A DNA stretch of 64,000 nt from Vicia villosa (taxonomy: Eukaryota; Streptophyta; Magnoliopsida; Fabales; Fabaceae). This document shows, piece after piece, positions 42,951 through 53,996 of this stretch. The stretch's first letter is position 1. Every line of letters begins with the position of its first letter. The stretch lies in contig NC_081186.1 in assembly GCF_029867415.1 (NCBI RefSeq), positions 25,299,915 through 25,363,914 of the forward strand, read 5' to 3'. The notes beneath the pieces were generated by a model, which ran no database searches, was not told the origin of the DNA, and saw only the letters and a list, made by a program, of their open reading frames with translations. The translations under genes were made by a program, and so were the position numbers.

Positions 42951-45900
42951 TGTAACTCGGTGAACTGAATTTATTTTTTTATATTCAACAATGTTGCGGT
43001 GAGCATGAGTCGCCACTGACTTTTATTTTGTCCAATGTTAGGAAAGGTAAAAAGTACAGAAAAAGACCTTTTTTGAAAGAAAACGGGCTCGGGGGGTAAG
43101 TTATGAAAAGGGAAGGTGCAAGCACCCTTTTCATCCGTAGTTATCTACGGGCTCTTAACTTGCTTAGCTCATGTTTGTTTGTTTTGAGTTGAAAAGAGGC
43201 ATAAGGACTTTAGCGTAAATGCGTAGCCTTAGTTTTTAAAATAGTAGTGAAAAGATATTTTTATTAAGCTAGGCAGGTTAAGAGCACTACCCTAACTAAT
43301 TGGTCCTTTTCTATACTTTTTTACGATTCCCAGGATTATCCATACTATATAGAAGTAGGAAATCCTTGTTATATTGGACGTGCGGGTCATCAAGGTCGTT
43401 TGAAGGCAACAAATAGAGATACCTTTAGCTATATTCGAAGGGACAATCATTGTTTCGTAGGCAACCGTTCGAGGGACTAGATCATATTGCCGAGGCAACA
43501 TCGTGGGTCATCGAGGGACTTATGATCTTTACAATGATTTTTTTATCGAGGGACTTCTTGCTAATAGGTACCTCTACATTTCGAGGGACACGACCTTTTT
43601 ATCGAAGGCAACCAAGAGAGGCGTACCCTAAGGGTGAGTGCGTGCAAATGTGTTGGATTCGATTATATTCAATATTGAGTTAAAGTTAACTACGATTTGT
43701 TTTTAGTCTTGCCATACACACCCTAATTAGCATACATCTAACACAATATATATAAAAAATGCGGGAATTAAAAAGTGCGGGAAAGCAAATAAGTTCACTA
43801 TGATATTTACATTCTTTGACCTATATACATTCTAATGTCTAAAAGAAAACATAAAATAAATCAAACATGCGCCATACAAGGGTTTTTTAGAGATGAGAAA
43901 AGAAATCGGGAGAAAGTAAGGTTTGATGGTTAATTAAATTAAATTAGAATTATTTGATTAATTCCTAAATTAAAACTAATTATTAAGTTATTTAAATCAT
44001 TAACTACCTTAAATCTATTAAATTAAATTACAAGACAAATAGAAAAAAAGTTTAAAATTATTAAAAACCTAAAATTAATTTGTTTAATCTTAGAAGCTAA
44101 TTAAATTTGATGGTAGAGTTAAATTAGTGGTTGATTAATGGTTTATTGAAAAACAAGGTTAGAACAAAAAAACACATAAAATAATGTGTGGTGCTGGGTT
44201 TCAAACCCACACCCTTGTGGTCCCAGGCGTTTTTCCATTACCAACCGTGCCAGCATCATCATCTGAAATAAAAACCAACAGAATAATAAAAAAGGTAAAA
44301 CTGAATGATTTGAAGAGAAAGTCAAACACTGAGTCAGACGGGTCCCACTATCCCTTTGGCTGGCCAATCGCGCGAAGAGGGAGGGAGAGTGTTGTTGACC
44401 AGCGAATGGGATAGCGCCACGCAGCGGTCAAGGAGTTAAGAGAACTATTCATCATCTCCTTCCTTTTTCCTGCGGATTTCTCTATGGAATCAGCTGCGGA
44501 TTTTCTTGCGGAAAATCCTTCGAATCTTAAAACCTACAAAAATCAATGCAAACAAAAACAAACGGGACCCAGATCTATGTAAAACGACGCCCTGAATCCA
44601 ATGGTGAGGTCTGTTTTGGCTAATTTGGCTTATAACATATAATACGAATGCTTGCAAGTTTAAAACCATAACCATGGCATGTTTCGGTTTAGGGCTTAAA
44701 GCTCGAATTTTTTACGTTAATCCTGCACTAAATAATCCCATGAACACATTAGAAGCATTAGGTTCGATTAAAATAAAGCAATAGTAAAAATACGAAAAAA
44801 AACCAAAAGATAAACACGATGAATATGGGATGCTTCGTTTCAGATGTTTCAACGCATGTCTGTTGATTGATTCTTACCCTTAGATGTCTCAGGAAAAGAT
44901 TAGGACGTATGATTGGTACTGAAACTCGCAGCCCTTGGTTGTGCAACCTTCGCCCTTTTTTTATTTTTGCAAGTGTGGGAATGGTATTTGGAGGCTAGGG
45001 TTTCGTGTGTGTGGAGGCTGCAGAGTATGTGTATATATATGGGACCAATTAGGTCAAACAAACTTGGAGAAAGATCAAGCCAATTGATTGAAAAAATATT
45101 TTGTTTTAATTGTACATGAAAACTTTCTTTTTTGGTTTAAAAACTTTTTTCCAACCTTTTTTCACGTGTTATGGGATCATGGAATGTATTGGGACATGTT
45201 TACATGAATGGAAAGTTTTGGTGTGATTTGATTTTATTTATTTTGATTTTTATTTGATTTATAGTGAATTTAAATGAATAAATCTAAAAATAAATAAATA
45301 AAATCATAAAATAAATAAACTAATGACAAATGGGCCTTTGATAAACTTGGAATTTCGTGGATGGTGCAAGGACTATGGCCCATTACTCAAAAATATGGAT
45401 TTTGTCACTTAGGTTCTCACGCCTTTCTTGAAAATCGACCATCTTGTACCAATCATATCTCCCTCATTTTTTATCATATGAAGGTATTCTTGTACATTTT
45501 AGAAAGCTCAAAGAGTCTTCTAAAAGATAATTTTGGTTTCACCTTCATTGAACTTACCATGTTCATTTACCATCCTTTGAGAAAAAACGTCTTTTTGTTG
45601 ACTTTCAAAAGGACCTATAATGTATTAGCTTTTATCATCCAACTGGTGCATTTCTTGACTTTAGACCCAACATCAAAGTTGTAGAAAATGAAATTTCCTT
45701 GAGAATAGGCTTTGGTTGGGCAATTTTTGATGAACCATGTGAGAGTTATGATCGGTCAAAGTTCAGTTGACTTTCTCCTTAAAACCCTAATTTAGTAACT
45801 TCTTCCTTTGATGATTTTGGACCTTTTTCTTGATGAATCAGGATCAAATTTTGATCAAATGATGAATATAACATAGAAATGTTGATGTTGCCCTAAAATC

Positions 45901-46201
45901 GGGAGTTTTGACTGAACTTTCACCATAATTGACTTCTAGATCAAGGATAGTCGACTGTTGATCGTTTGAGCGGTTGATTGAGCAATCTTATGAATCAGGG
46001 CTTGAAACTTGGCATAGGGATCCTTTGAAGCATATGGGAAACCATGAAGTCCACTTGAGGTGTCAAAAATCTCTTTTCATTGAGAAGAAACAAAACCCTA
46101 ATTGGGGCCCTTTTGCTTAGGAGAAGGATGAGCATGCCCAATTCTTGTGTAGCCTTGTGCATGTAAGTCAAAATATGATGGGCAAATTTTGGGGTATGAC
46201 A
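42951..46201 (-). mobile_element. Solo LTR of a second Ogre/Tat-type family
   Basis: 3,251 bp, starting TGTAACTCGG and ending GGGGTATGACA, with TSD CTTGG (42946-42950 and 46202-46206). It has the same layout as the O1 LTR (ATGTTGCGG...GTCGCCACTGAC near the start, GGGCAAATTTTGGGG at the end) but is strongly diverged. It has no internal region, so it arose by recombination between the two LTRs of a full element. It contains a tRNA-like module (44198-44252) and TATATATA near 45034. Confidence 0.9.
44198..44252 (-). promoter_or_regulatory. tRNA-like box A / box B module in solo LTR
   Basis: On the minus strand TGGCACGGTTGG (44252-44241) matches box A at 11 of 12 positions and GTTTGAAAC (44206-44198) matches box B at 8 of 9. 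The second lies in a TGGG-TTTGAAA-CCCA hairpin with a seven-base loop, like a T-arm. Confidence 0.6.
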
Positions 46202-46621
46202 CTTGGCAAAGCCTAGCTCGGCCCAGCCTATTTCCACCCCTAAACCTAACCCTAATTAATTTAAAATTATCAATTTAAATTAAATTAGCTAACATTATTT
46301 TTGTATATATAAAAAAAAAAGATTGAAATTTTAAAAGAATTAGTTAAAAAATATATTTTTTTATTAAAAAAAGAATAGAAAAACTAAGTAATAACAACAA
46401 AACAAATAAAATAAAAAATAAAATAAAAAATTAGAGCACTTAGCTCTGATCAGGTGTGAGAGCTTCATGATGGTCCATGGTGAGCTAGCAATCCAGGGCC
46501 CTTGGATTTTGGCGCTGTGAAGATCTGGTGGTGGATGCGTGAGGGATCATGGTGCATGCTTGTGTGTAGGACGCATGGGATTTAAACATGAATGTTTATT
46601 AAAAATAAATGATCCTGGTCG

Positions 46622-46676
46622 TACTCGAACCCAGGTCACTAAAGGCACTTCCGATTCTCCTTTACCAATTGTTCTG
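46622..46676 (-). promoter_or_regulatory. tRNA-like module in O1 left LTR
   Basis: Minus strand: CAGAACAATTGG (46676-46665) is a weak box A, and GGTTCGAGTAC (box B core 46630-46622) matches 8 of 9. Equivalent position to the better-preserved modules in the other LTRs. Confidence 0.45.
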
Positions 46677-48670
46677 CAAATGATTCATGTTAATATATTA
46701 ACTTAAAAACAATTATTATAAAACAATGAAAGTGATTGGATGAGTCAAAAGAGAAAGTCAGGTGGGCCCCCCTTGCGTTGCGTGTGATCCAATCAGAGGT
46801 GGAGAGAGGATCTGCTGACTTTTGACAGGCGAGTGAAGTGAGGCCACGCGCACGGAAAGAGAAAGGGAGATTTGACCAGCGAATCAGGAAGGGACACGCA
46901 CGCCACTGACGGTCAGCCCTCACTATTCACCTTCTTCTACCTCCAGATCTGCTCTTTTTCTTGCGGATTGCGCTGCAGATTTACCTGCGGATTTTTCCGC
47001 AGGTACTTCGTCTTCTCCACCTACAATTTAGAACCTGCAAAAAACTAAACAAACACAAGCCAAGTCTGCCCAGATCGACTAAAAGGACCATTACAAATTC
47101 AATGGTACCATCCTTCGATTCTAAAAACAATTGGGAATAGGAAAACGAAGGTGTTCTCCATATTTTCCCTAGCCATGGTAGCCTGCGATTCCTGCGTTCA
47201 TACTCATGATAAACAGTACTAATAGACTCAAAACAACATTATCATCATAAACACATAATTATTTGGGATTACAAAATACCGATAGGTGTTATATGAAGCA
47301 TGGCCATGGAAATTTATGAAGGATTCGAAATATGCATCATGGGCATGGATAGGACTCCGTTATTGATACATACCTACTCCTGAAGATCTCAGGAAGATGA
47401 TCAAATCGTTGTTTGGCCTTGAATGTTGCTTGAACGATGAATGCAAGTTTCTCTTGATTCTTGGAAATTTTGAAACCTCGCAACCCTTGCTCTCTCCCCT
47501 TTTTTCGTCCCCCCTCCATTAGGTTTTTGTTGGGAATATATAGAGAGGTATTTTAGGGTTTAAACTTAGGCCAAAGATCACTTAACTTGTGAGGAAAATA
47601 TTTGATTCCAAATTGCACCCAATATTTCTATTTTTGAGTCTTCTATTATTTTATGCATATTTTCCTTAAATCATGGCCATTAGATCAACCTCCATCTAAT
47701 TATATAATTTTTCAAATAATCAAATCATATTTTATCATTAAATAATGATTTTATTTTGATTTATTTTGATTTTAATGAATAAATTCAAAATAAAATAAAT
47801 AAAAATCACAAGATAAAGATAAAATGATCCATGGGCCTTTGATGAGCTTAAACCCAAGTGGGAAACTTGAATTTAGAGGCCCAGGACTCAAACTTTCAAA
47901 ATTCACCAATTAGAGTTTCATGTAATTCTCAAAATTTGCCCAAATTGCACCAATCATAACTCTTTCAATATTTATCATACGAAGATGATCCAGGACTTTT
48001 TGGAAACCTTGAAGAGTCCTCTAAACAATGTCTTTGGTCTTATGTCAAAATAATTTTCCATGCTCCTTGTATCCTCTTCTGAAAAAGATGACTTTTGGTT
48101 GACTTTCGAAGGGGACCTGTTATGTTTTGAGTCATATCTCCCGAATGAAGAATTTTTTGACTTGGCATGTGAGAGACAAAATTGTAGAGAATCCAATTTC
48201 CTTCAAATTGAGCTTTGGATGGAAAATTTCTGATGTTCCATGTGAAAGTTATGGCTGGTCAAAGTTCGGTTGACTTCTAGTCCAAAAACCCTAATTTAGA
48301 AACCTTGAGTTTTGTTGATTTCTGATCTTTCCTTGATGAATCATGATCAATAATTGATCACATGATGAATGATACTTGAAAATGAGGATGTTGACCAAAA
48401 ATCAGGAATTTTGACTATACTCTCACCATAATTGACTTTTAGGTCGAATTAGTCGACTTGTTGACTATCTGAGCTTTTGATTGAGTAATCTTGGGAACCA
48501 GAGCTTGAAACTTGGCATATAGGTTATTTGAACCATATGAGAGGTAATGGAGTCCGCTTGAGGTATCATAAACTGATTTTACTTTGAGAAGATCAAAACC
48601 TTAGTTGGAGGGTAGTTGATTAGGAGAGTGCACAGTCAGTTGAGTCTTGAGCTTCTGACATTCAAATGAG

Positions 48671-48845
48671 ATTGGTTTGCATGCCAGTCGGAATCTGAGG
48701 GTAGAAGAGGATTGAACACTAGAATACCCAGGAATTTGCCCTAGCTGAAGTAGGGACTTTTGTCGGAGATGGGCTTGAAGATGCCATCGCGCTTGATAGA
48801 ATTGAGAACCAAAATACGTCGTACATTAGATCATTTCTGGAGAGT
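48671..48845. other. O1 internal sequence, no ORF
   Basis: Unique internal sequence of O1 next to the truncated left LTR. It corresponds to the 3' untranslated region in sense orientation. No coding potential is seen. Confidence 0.5.
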
Positions 48846-49005
48846 AGATTGAGTCATGCGTTAGTCTGAATTTAGTTTTCATCAGCAGATGATGTCTGGA
48901 AAACCGTGCGTTAGGCTCAAAGGATGAGTCGTGCGTTAGACTATATCCAATTTGCATCCGTAGATGTCCGAAAAACTGTGCGTTAGGCTCGAAGGATGAG
49001 CTTAG
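48846..49005. repeat. Two-copy tandem of about 73 bp in O1
   Basis: Two copies of a unit starting GAGTC(A/G)TGCGTTAG and ending GTGCGTTAGGCTC(A/G)AAGGAT, followed by a partial third start. Diverged. Confidence 0.7.
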
Positions 49006-49024
49006 TATGTTGAGAAATGTTTGT

Positions 49025-49205
49025 TGGAGATTGATTGTGTCAATACCATTCGTAGTAACTGAATTAGATTTGGGAAGGGTGATCGTGTCTACACCGTTCG
49101 TGATGGTAGAATTAGATCTCTTGTCGTGTCAGCACCGTTCGTAGTAGCTGAATTAGACTTTAGAAACCGTTGATCGTGTCCACACCGTTCATGGTAAATG
49201 AATTA
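49025..49205. repeat. Tandem repeats with ACCGTTCGT core in O1
   Basis: About four units with the core CGTGTC(C/T)ACACCGTTCGT followed by GAATTAGA, spacing about 50-60 bp. They appear to be ancestral to or related to the array at 49206-49675. Confidence 0.75.
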
Positions 49206-49675
49206 GACCTTCGAGCGTTGACCGTTACGGAACCGTCTGAGGTTACCGCTTTATATTTTAAATGTTAATCATTACGGAACCGTCCGAGGTTTCCGCTTTA
49301 GATCTTGAAAAGTTGATTGTTTAAGGAACCGTCTGAGGTATCGACTTAAATCTGAAGGTAGATTGTTTAAGGAACCGTCCGAGGTATCGACTTAAATCTG
49401 AGGGTAGATTGTTTAAGGAACCGTCTGAGGTATCGACTTAAATCTGAAGGTAGATCATTTAAGGAACCGTCCAAGGTATCGACTTAGATCCGAAGGTAGA
49501 TCATTAAGGAACCATCCAAGGTATCGACTTAGATCCGAAGGTAGATCATTAAGGAACCGTCCAAGGTATCGACTTAGATCCGAAGGTAGATCATTAAGGA
49601 ACCGTCCAAGGTATCGACTTAGATCCGAAGGTAGATCATTAAGGAACCGTCCAAGGTATCAACTTAGATCCGAAG
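49206..49675. repeat. 45/46-bp tandem array in O1 3' UTR, about 10 copies
   Basis: Monomer with AAGGAACCGTCC, AAGGTATCGACTTAGATC and CGAAGGTAGATC. The left copies are longer and diverged (about 58 bp). The middle copies have a 46-bp period. The last copies (from about 49455) are nearly identical at about 45 bp. This gradient indicates recent expansion from the right. Confidence 0.92.
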
Positions 49676-52032
49676 GGTTTTGAAGTTGTTTATTTGACTG
49701 CAGCAGTAACCTGAAAAAGGCAAAGTTAGTTTTTTTATGCCATGTCATGATGCATGTAATGCGTTTATGTGGCGGGATTCTCAAAATAAATGAGAACCTT
49801 GCATGTTATGTATGCATTTGTCGCGATGCATTATGTATTATGTATGAACATGTATGCAATTGTATGAATATGTTTATGATTTATGACGTATGACTATGAT
49901 TTATGCTATTTGACACATCTTGATTGAGAAGGTGGATCTCCATGTCATTGTAATTTTGATGTTTGATCTTATCTGGAAGATGCTCAGCTGGGGATTTATG
50001 ATTTCTGCTTGGGGATGATCAGTAACTTGATGTACCCTGATTAGGGATTAGAGATATTAATACACCATGTCGGAGAAGAGCAAAGTTTTGGAGAACCGGT
50101 AGTGTTGAAGATGTAAACTCTGTTGGGGAGTCATGTCTCTGTCGGGACGAGTATGTTTGAAGATATCTTCTTGAGAATTGCTATGTGGGGATATGATCTT
50201 TTGAAATCGGAGCTGTGGGAAGGCATGGATGCCCTGAACATTGCCCCTAGTATTATAGTAACTACCATTCCTGGATTTGATTAGTACACACCGCTGAGTA
50301 TTGACCAAGATGTCAAACTGGACTTGCATAGATTTGCCCCTGCTAGTAAGGACTTTTTGGAAAGATTCGCCTCGCGAGGACCTTGTGAGATGTGTATTCT
50401 GGGTGACATGCCCCTGATTGTTGATGCTTCTTGAGATATTTTGAAATTCGACCTGATTATCCCAAATTGATCGGGAAATAGTTGGAAACTCACTTGATAT
50501 AGGCATTTGAGAGTTTCTTGGAATTTTGACTTGATTGCCCCAGATCGATTGGGAAATAGTTTGAAATCCACTTGGGATGTATGCCTTTGGCTGTTTGGCA
50601 TTTGAGAGATTCTTCGAATCTTGAATTTGATTTCCCCAGATTGATTGGGCAAAGCGTGCCATGCCCCTTGTATACGTAGGAGACATTGCTTCCCGGAGTA
50701 ATCTTGTCTGTTGGGATAACTTTCAGTCATTAGTTGTACCCTGTGCAAATTCTTTCTGTTGCTAACGTTTGAAATTATGTAGCAGAATATGTTTAATAAT
50801 GTATTCACGAGATGCAATGCATACGTCTGTCTTGAGTTTTTGAAAAACATTAAAACAGGAGATGTACAAGCGTGATATTTGTAAAAACGTGGTGTTTGTA
50901 AGAGAATGAAATACCAACTCAGCATTGGTGGTAAACCTTAAGGAGTCGGGATACCTTTGTTGTGACAGTATGCTTTCGAACTAACCATGCTTCAGTTAGG
51001 ACTTTCAAGGGTTGTGGCGTGGCTTGGTTCACGGTTTAAGAAACAAAGGATAAAGGCTCAAAGTTTATTTGTACCCACCCATCTTCGTGATGATCTTCAG
51101 TCCTAAGTTCAGTTAATTCAACTTATGCATTCAGGTTCCAAGAGACTTTTGGATTTGCACCTTTGATAATGATGGTGGTTCACAAGCAAAGAGAACTTTT
51201 GAGATGGCAGTCACTTCTTCCTTTTGGTAGTCACAACATTGTGTTGTTCAGGAATTTATTGACTTCTCTTTTTTCATCTTTCTGATATCCCTAACTTTTT
51301 ACTGAACTGTCTATTTTGAGCTTACAGTCAGCGGGATGCCTTGATTTTTGCCTAATTCTTATTTTTGACTTAGCAGGCTTTTCTTTGTATATATGTTTTT
51401 TTTCATTTTTTTTTGAAAGATATTGACTACCTTGCTTAATGATTGATGAACCATCATTGGCTTTTGATTGACATATCCAACACTTCTTTGATGTGTGCGG
51501 ATGAACGCTTGTGGTTGAAACCTTTGTTGAAAGGTGTACCGAATGATTCTCTTAAAATGCACAGCCAAATGAACTGAGAACTACCCTGCCCCCGGTTATG
51601 ATCAAGGGTTTTAATTAGTACAAGAAAGAAACTTCTACTTCTAAGGCTCAAAGGGGTTGACAAGGGATTAACATCCTTATATCTCCACTATTTAGGAACT
51701 GAAACAATGCCTGTACATCGTCAGCATAGTCCGCTCAAAAGCATACTGTATGAGGTTGCGGTATCGTTTTCGTCATCCTCCCTCAAAAGGTATACAGCTT
51801 TAGCAGGAGTTGAGTATCATAAAACATATGCAAAGTAAATACAATTTAAAACGAGTGATAGCGAAATAATTTATTCAAGACAAACATATGCAATGCACTG
51901 ATGATGATTATTAAAACAGATAATGTCTATCATTATTCGAATGTTTAAACGAACAGAATAGAGATTGCGCATGAAAGTAGATCTAATGATCCAAAAGTTC
52001 GTCCGTCTAGACGTCAATCAGTCTTGTCATGA
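49676..52032. other. O1 internal region without recognisable genes
   Basis: This 2.36-kb stretch contains a run of TATGCAT-rich sequence (about 49740-49920) and a degenerate tandem (about 50430-50660) built on CCCCAGATTGATTGGGNAA. The minus-strand open frames of about 210 codons at 50057-50925 arise from that tandem (repeated SIWGNQ) and match no retrotransposon domain I know. A second diverged stretch follows to 52032. It probably represents rearranged internal sequence where gag-pol would normally be. Confidence 0.5.
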
Positions 52033-52320
52033 CTAGTCATAGGAGCGGTGATTATCACAGGAGTTTTCAGGAGGGTTGAATTTGATTTCACCAGCATCGA
52101 TCATGTCTTGAATCTTGTTCTTCAATGTCCAGCAGCTATTTGTATCATGACCAGGACTATCAGAGTGGTATGCACACCTCACATTAGGATTATAGCTACG
52201 AGCAGAAGTACTAGGATTCTTAGGGGGATCCTTTAAAGTGATCAACTTTGACTTCAACAGGTGTTGTAATGCTTGAGCCATTGACATATTTGATCTTTGT
52301 GAACTGACGCCTAGGTGCAT
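52033..52320 (-). pseudogene. Ogre/Tat Gag remnant
   Basis: 96 codons on the minus strand. A conserved patch CAYHSDSPGHDTNSCWTLKN, followed by KIQDMIDAGEIKF, is characteristic of Gag of Ogre/Tat-type Ty3/gypsy elements in legumes, as I remember it (a CX2-HX6HX4C-like knuckle followed by a helix). The rest of gag and all of pol are missing, so it cannot act alone. It lies between the 50-bp array, which is upstream in sense, and the repeat-rich region. It fixes the sense of O1 as minus. Confidence 0.72.
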
Positions 52321-52356
52321 CTGACTTGCGTCGTTGTTGTGGAACTGGTGTAGAGA

Positions 52357-52802
52357 TTCAGAGTATCCGAGGTTCGAGCTTCCGGAATGTGTATCTGATA
52401 AGAATGTTTCAGAATGTCCGGGGTTCGAGCTTCCGGAATGTATATCTGATTGGAATGTTTCAGAAGTCTGGGGGTCAAGCTTCCAGAATGTTCATCTGAT
52501 TGGAACTTTCAGAATGTCTGGGGTTCGAGCTTCCAGAATGTATATCTGATTGGAATGTTTCAGAAGTCTGGGGGTCAAGCTTCCAGAATGTTCATCTGAT
52601 TGGAACTTTCAGAATGTCCGGGGTTCGAGCTTCCGGAATGTATATCTGATTGGAATGTTTCAGAAGTCTGGGAGTCAAGCTTCCAGAATGTTCATCTGAT
52701 TGGAACTTTCAGAATGTCCGGGGTTCGAGCTTCCGGAATGTATATCTGATGGGAATGTTTCAGAAGTCTGGGGGTCAAGCTTCCAGAATGTTCATCTGAT
52801 TA
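52357..52802. repeat. About 50-bp tandem array with 100-bp dimeric order
   Basis: About nine monomers of roughly 50 bp with TTCGAGCTTCCGGAATGT or GTCAAGCTTCCAGAATGT and ATCTGATTGGAA. The two variants alternate, so the true period is about 100 bp (a dimer). The dimers are very similar to each other. Sits upstream of the Gag remnant in sense. Confidence 0.93.
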
Positions 52803-53978
52803 GGATTGATTTGTTGATGGTATTTGTTTGACCAGTTGGTCAACCTGAAAGGCAAAGTTAGTTCTATGTGATGTTGTGAATGCAAATGCAATCTTTTCAA
52901 GGATCTTTAGGAATTTAGTTAGCAACATTAGAAAATGATTAGGCCGCGTCTTTGTCCGGAGAATTCTGACTTTTGTTTTTTAACGTCCTTCTTTGAGAAT
53001 CAAGCTCACCATATCGAGTGGGTCATCGCCTCTGATTCGGGCTACCTATATTTCTGAATTTGAAGGCATATGGCTAGAGGAAAATAAATCCTCTTGCCCC
53101 TTGATAGGTACTGAGTCTCTGAATTGGAAGGTATGTGGCAGAGGAAAATAAATCCTCTTGCCCCTTGATAGGAATTCAGTCCTTGATAAGAGCACCTGAA
53201 ATTGTGCGCCCTAAATTCCTAAGATCCTTGAAAGGGTTAGTTAAATCATGTTATGCTTATGATGTCATGATGTCATGATGGTATGCGAATGCAGTTCATT
53301 AGGCATTGTGTGAGATAGTAAGGACAAACAAGTCCTTTAACAAAACCTGCAAGGAAACAAAGGTTAGTAGCAAACACAGACAAGTCACACAAGTGCCCTT
53401 AGGTTTAGAGGCTTGCTTGAAGTTCGTAGGTAAGTACCCTCCCCACTGAAGTTTAGTTGGTTCAACCTGTCCTATATAAAGATCGGGTTCTAGGGAGCTC
53501 ATATCATTGACCTTTCTCGAAGACGCTTATCTCAGTTCGGCAATCGAATCACCGACCAGAAGGTCCTGAAAGTCCAATCCATATGAGTGTAGCTTCGAGT
53601 ATCAACTAACTTCAGTCGGAACCAAAGCCAGCCATCTCGCTACTTTCTAATAGGCTAAAGTCAAGTTCAACTAGGGTTCTAGGGGCAAATTAGTGCTTAA
53701 TGACACCACGCAGCAGCCAAGTGTTTCCTCAAGTCGGATCCCAAGGAACACCAGGACAAACAAATGTATCACACTAACGATGGCCACCAGATCAACCACA
53801 TCAGTATACGCTGTGCAGTCTCCTTGGTCTCATGCCATTTACCTAAGGTTCTCAGATCCGGGTTAGGATCTTTCACACCAGTAAATACCCAAAACAGCCT
53901 TTGAAATATAAAGCACACAAATCAAACAATAAAAGTGAATCCTAAACTCTAAGGTAACCCCTCTTTTAATCGAAAGCA
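52803..53978 (-). other. O1 5' untranslated region
   Basis: Leader between the PBS and the 50-bp array, read on the minus strand. It contains a short duplication at about 53070-53175 (GAGGAAAATAAATCCTCTTGCCCC twice). No supported ORF. Confidence 0.5.
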
Positions 53979-53996
53979 TCCCCAGCAGAGTCTCCA
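53979..53996 (-). other. O1 primer-binding site (probably tRNA-Arg type)
   Basis: On the minus strand TGGAGACTCTGCTGGGGA lies four bases after the 5' LTR. It is close to the TGGCGACTC(C/T)GCTGGGGA site seen in Ogre-type elements, which is reported to pair with tRNA-Arg. One base differs from what I recall. Confidence 0.7.

Larger units (their letters stand above)
42410..46242. mobile_element. Non-autonomous hAT element in O1 LTR
   Basis: Flanked by an 8-bp TSD AACCTAAC (42402-42409 and 46243-46250). The other LTR (about 55468-55475) shows the unoccupied site. Terminal inverted repeats are perfect over 17 bp, TAGGGGTGGAAATAGGC, and then similar (GGCCGA). Subterminal regions are full of AGGCCT/AGGCTA motifs. 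Without the solo LTR inside it the element is 577 bp and has no ORF, so it is a MITE moved by a hAT transposase supplied elsewhere. Confidence 0.93.
40915..48670 (-). repeat. O1 3' LTR (left), with hAT insertion and lost end
   Basis: Matches 54001-57932 almost throughout, except for the hAT element at 42410-46242 and one TSD copy. It stops at TTCAAATGAG (48670), 42 bp short of the LTR terminus, where sequence unrelated to the LTR begins. The adjoining polypurine tract is therefore also lost. The deletion must postdate integration, since both outer ends and the TSD are intact. Confidence 0.9.

Noticed and set aside
49206..49675. CRISPR-like array
   Set aside because: Units are head-to-tail with no unique spacers, and the sequence is plant nuclear. 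It is an ordinary tandem repeat.
50057..50925. Two minus-strand frames of about 210 codons in O1
   Set aside because: They overlap in different frames over a degenerate tandem (repeated SIWGNQ). No retroelement domain is seen, and the length is explained by repeat periodicity.
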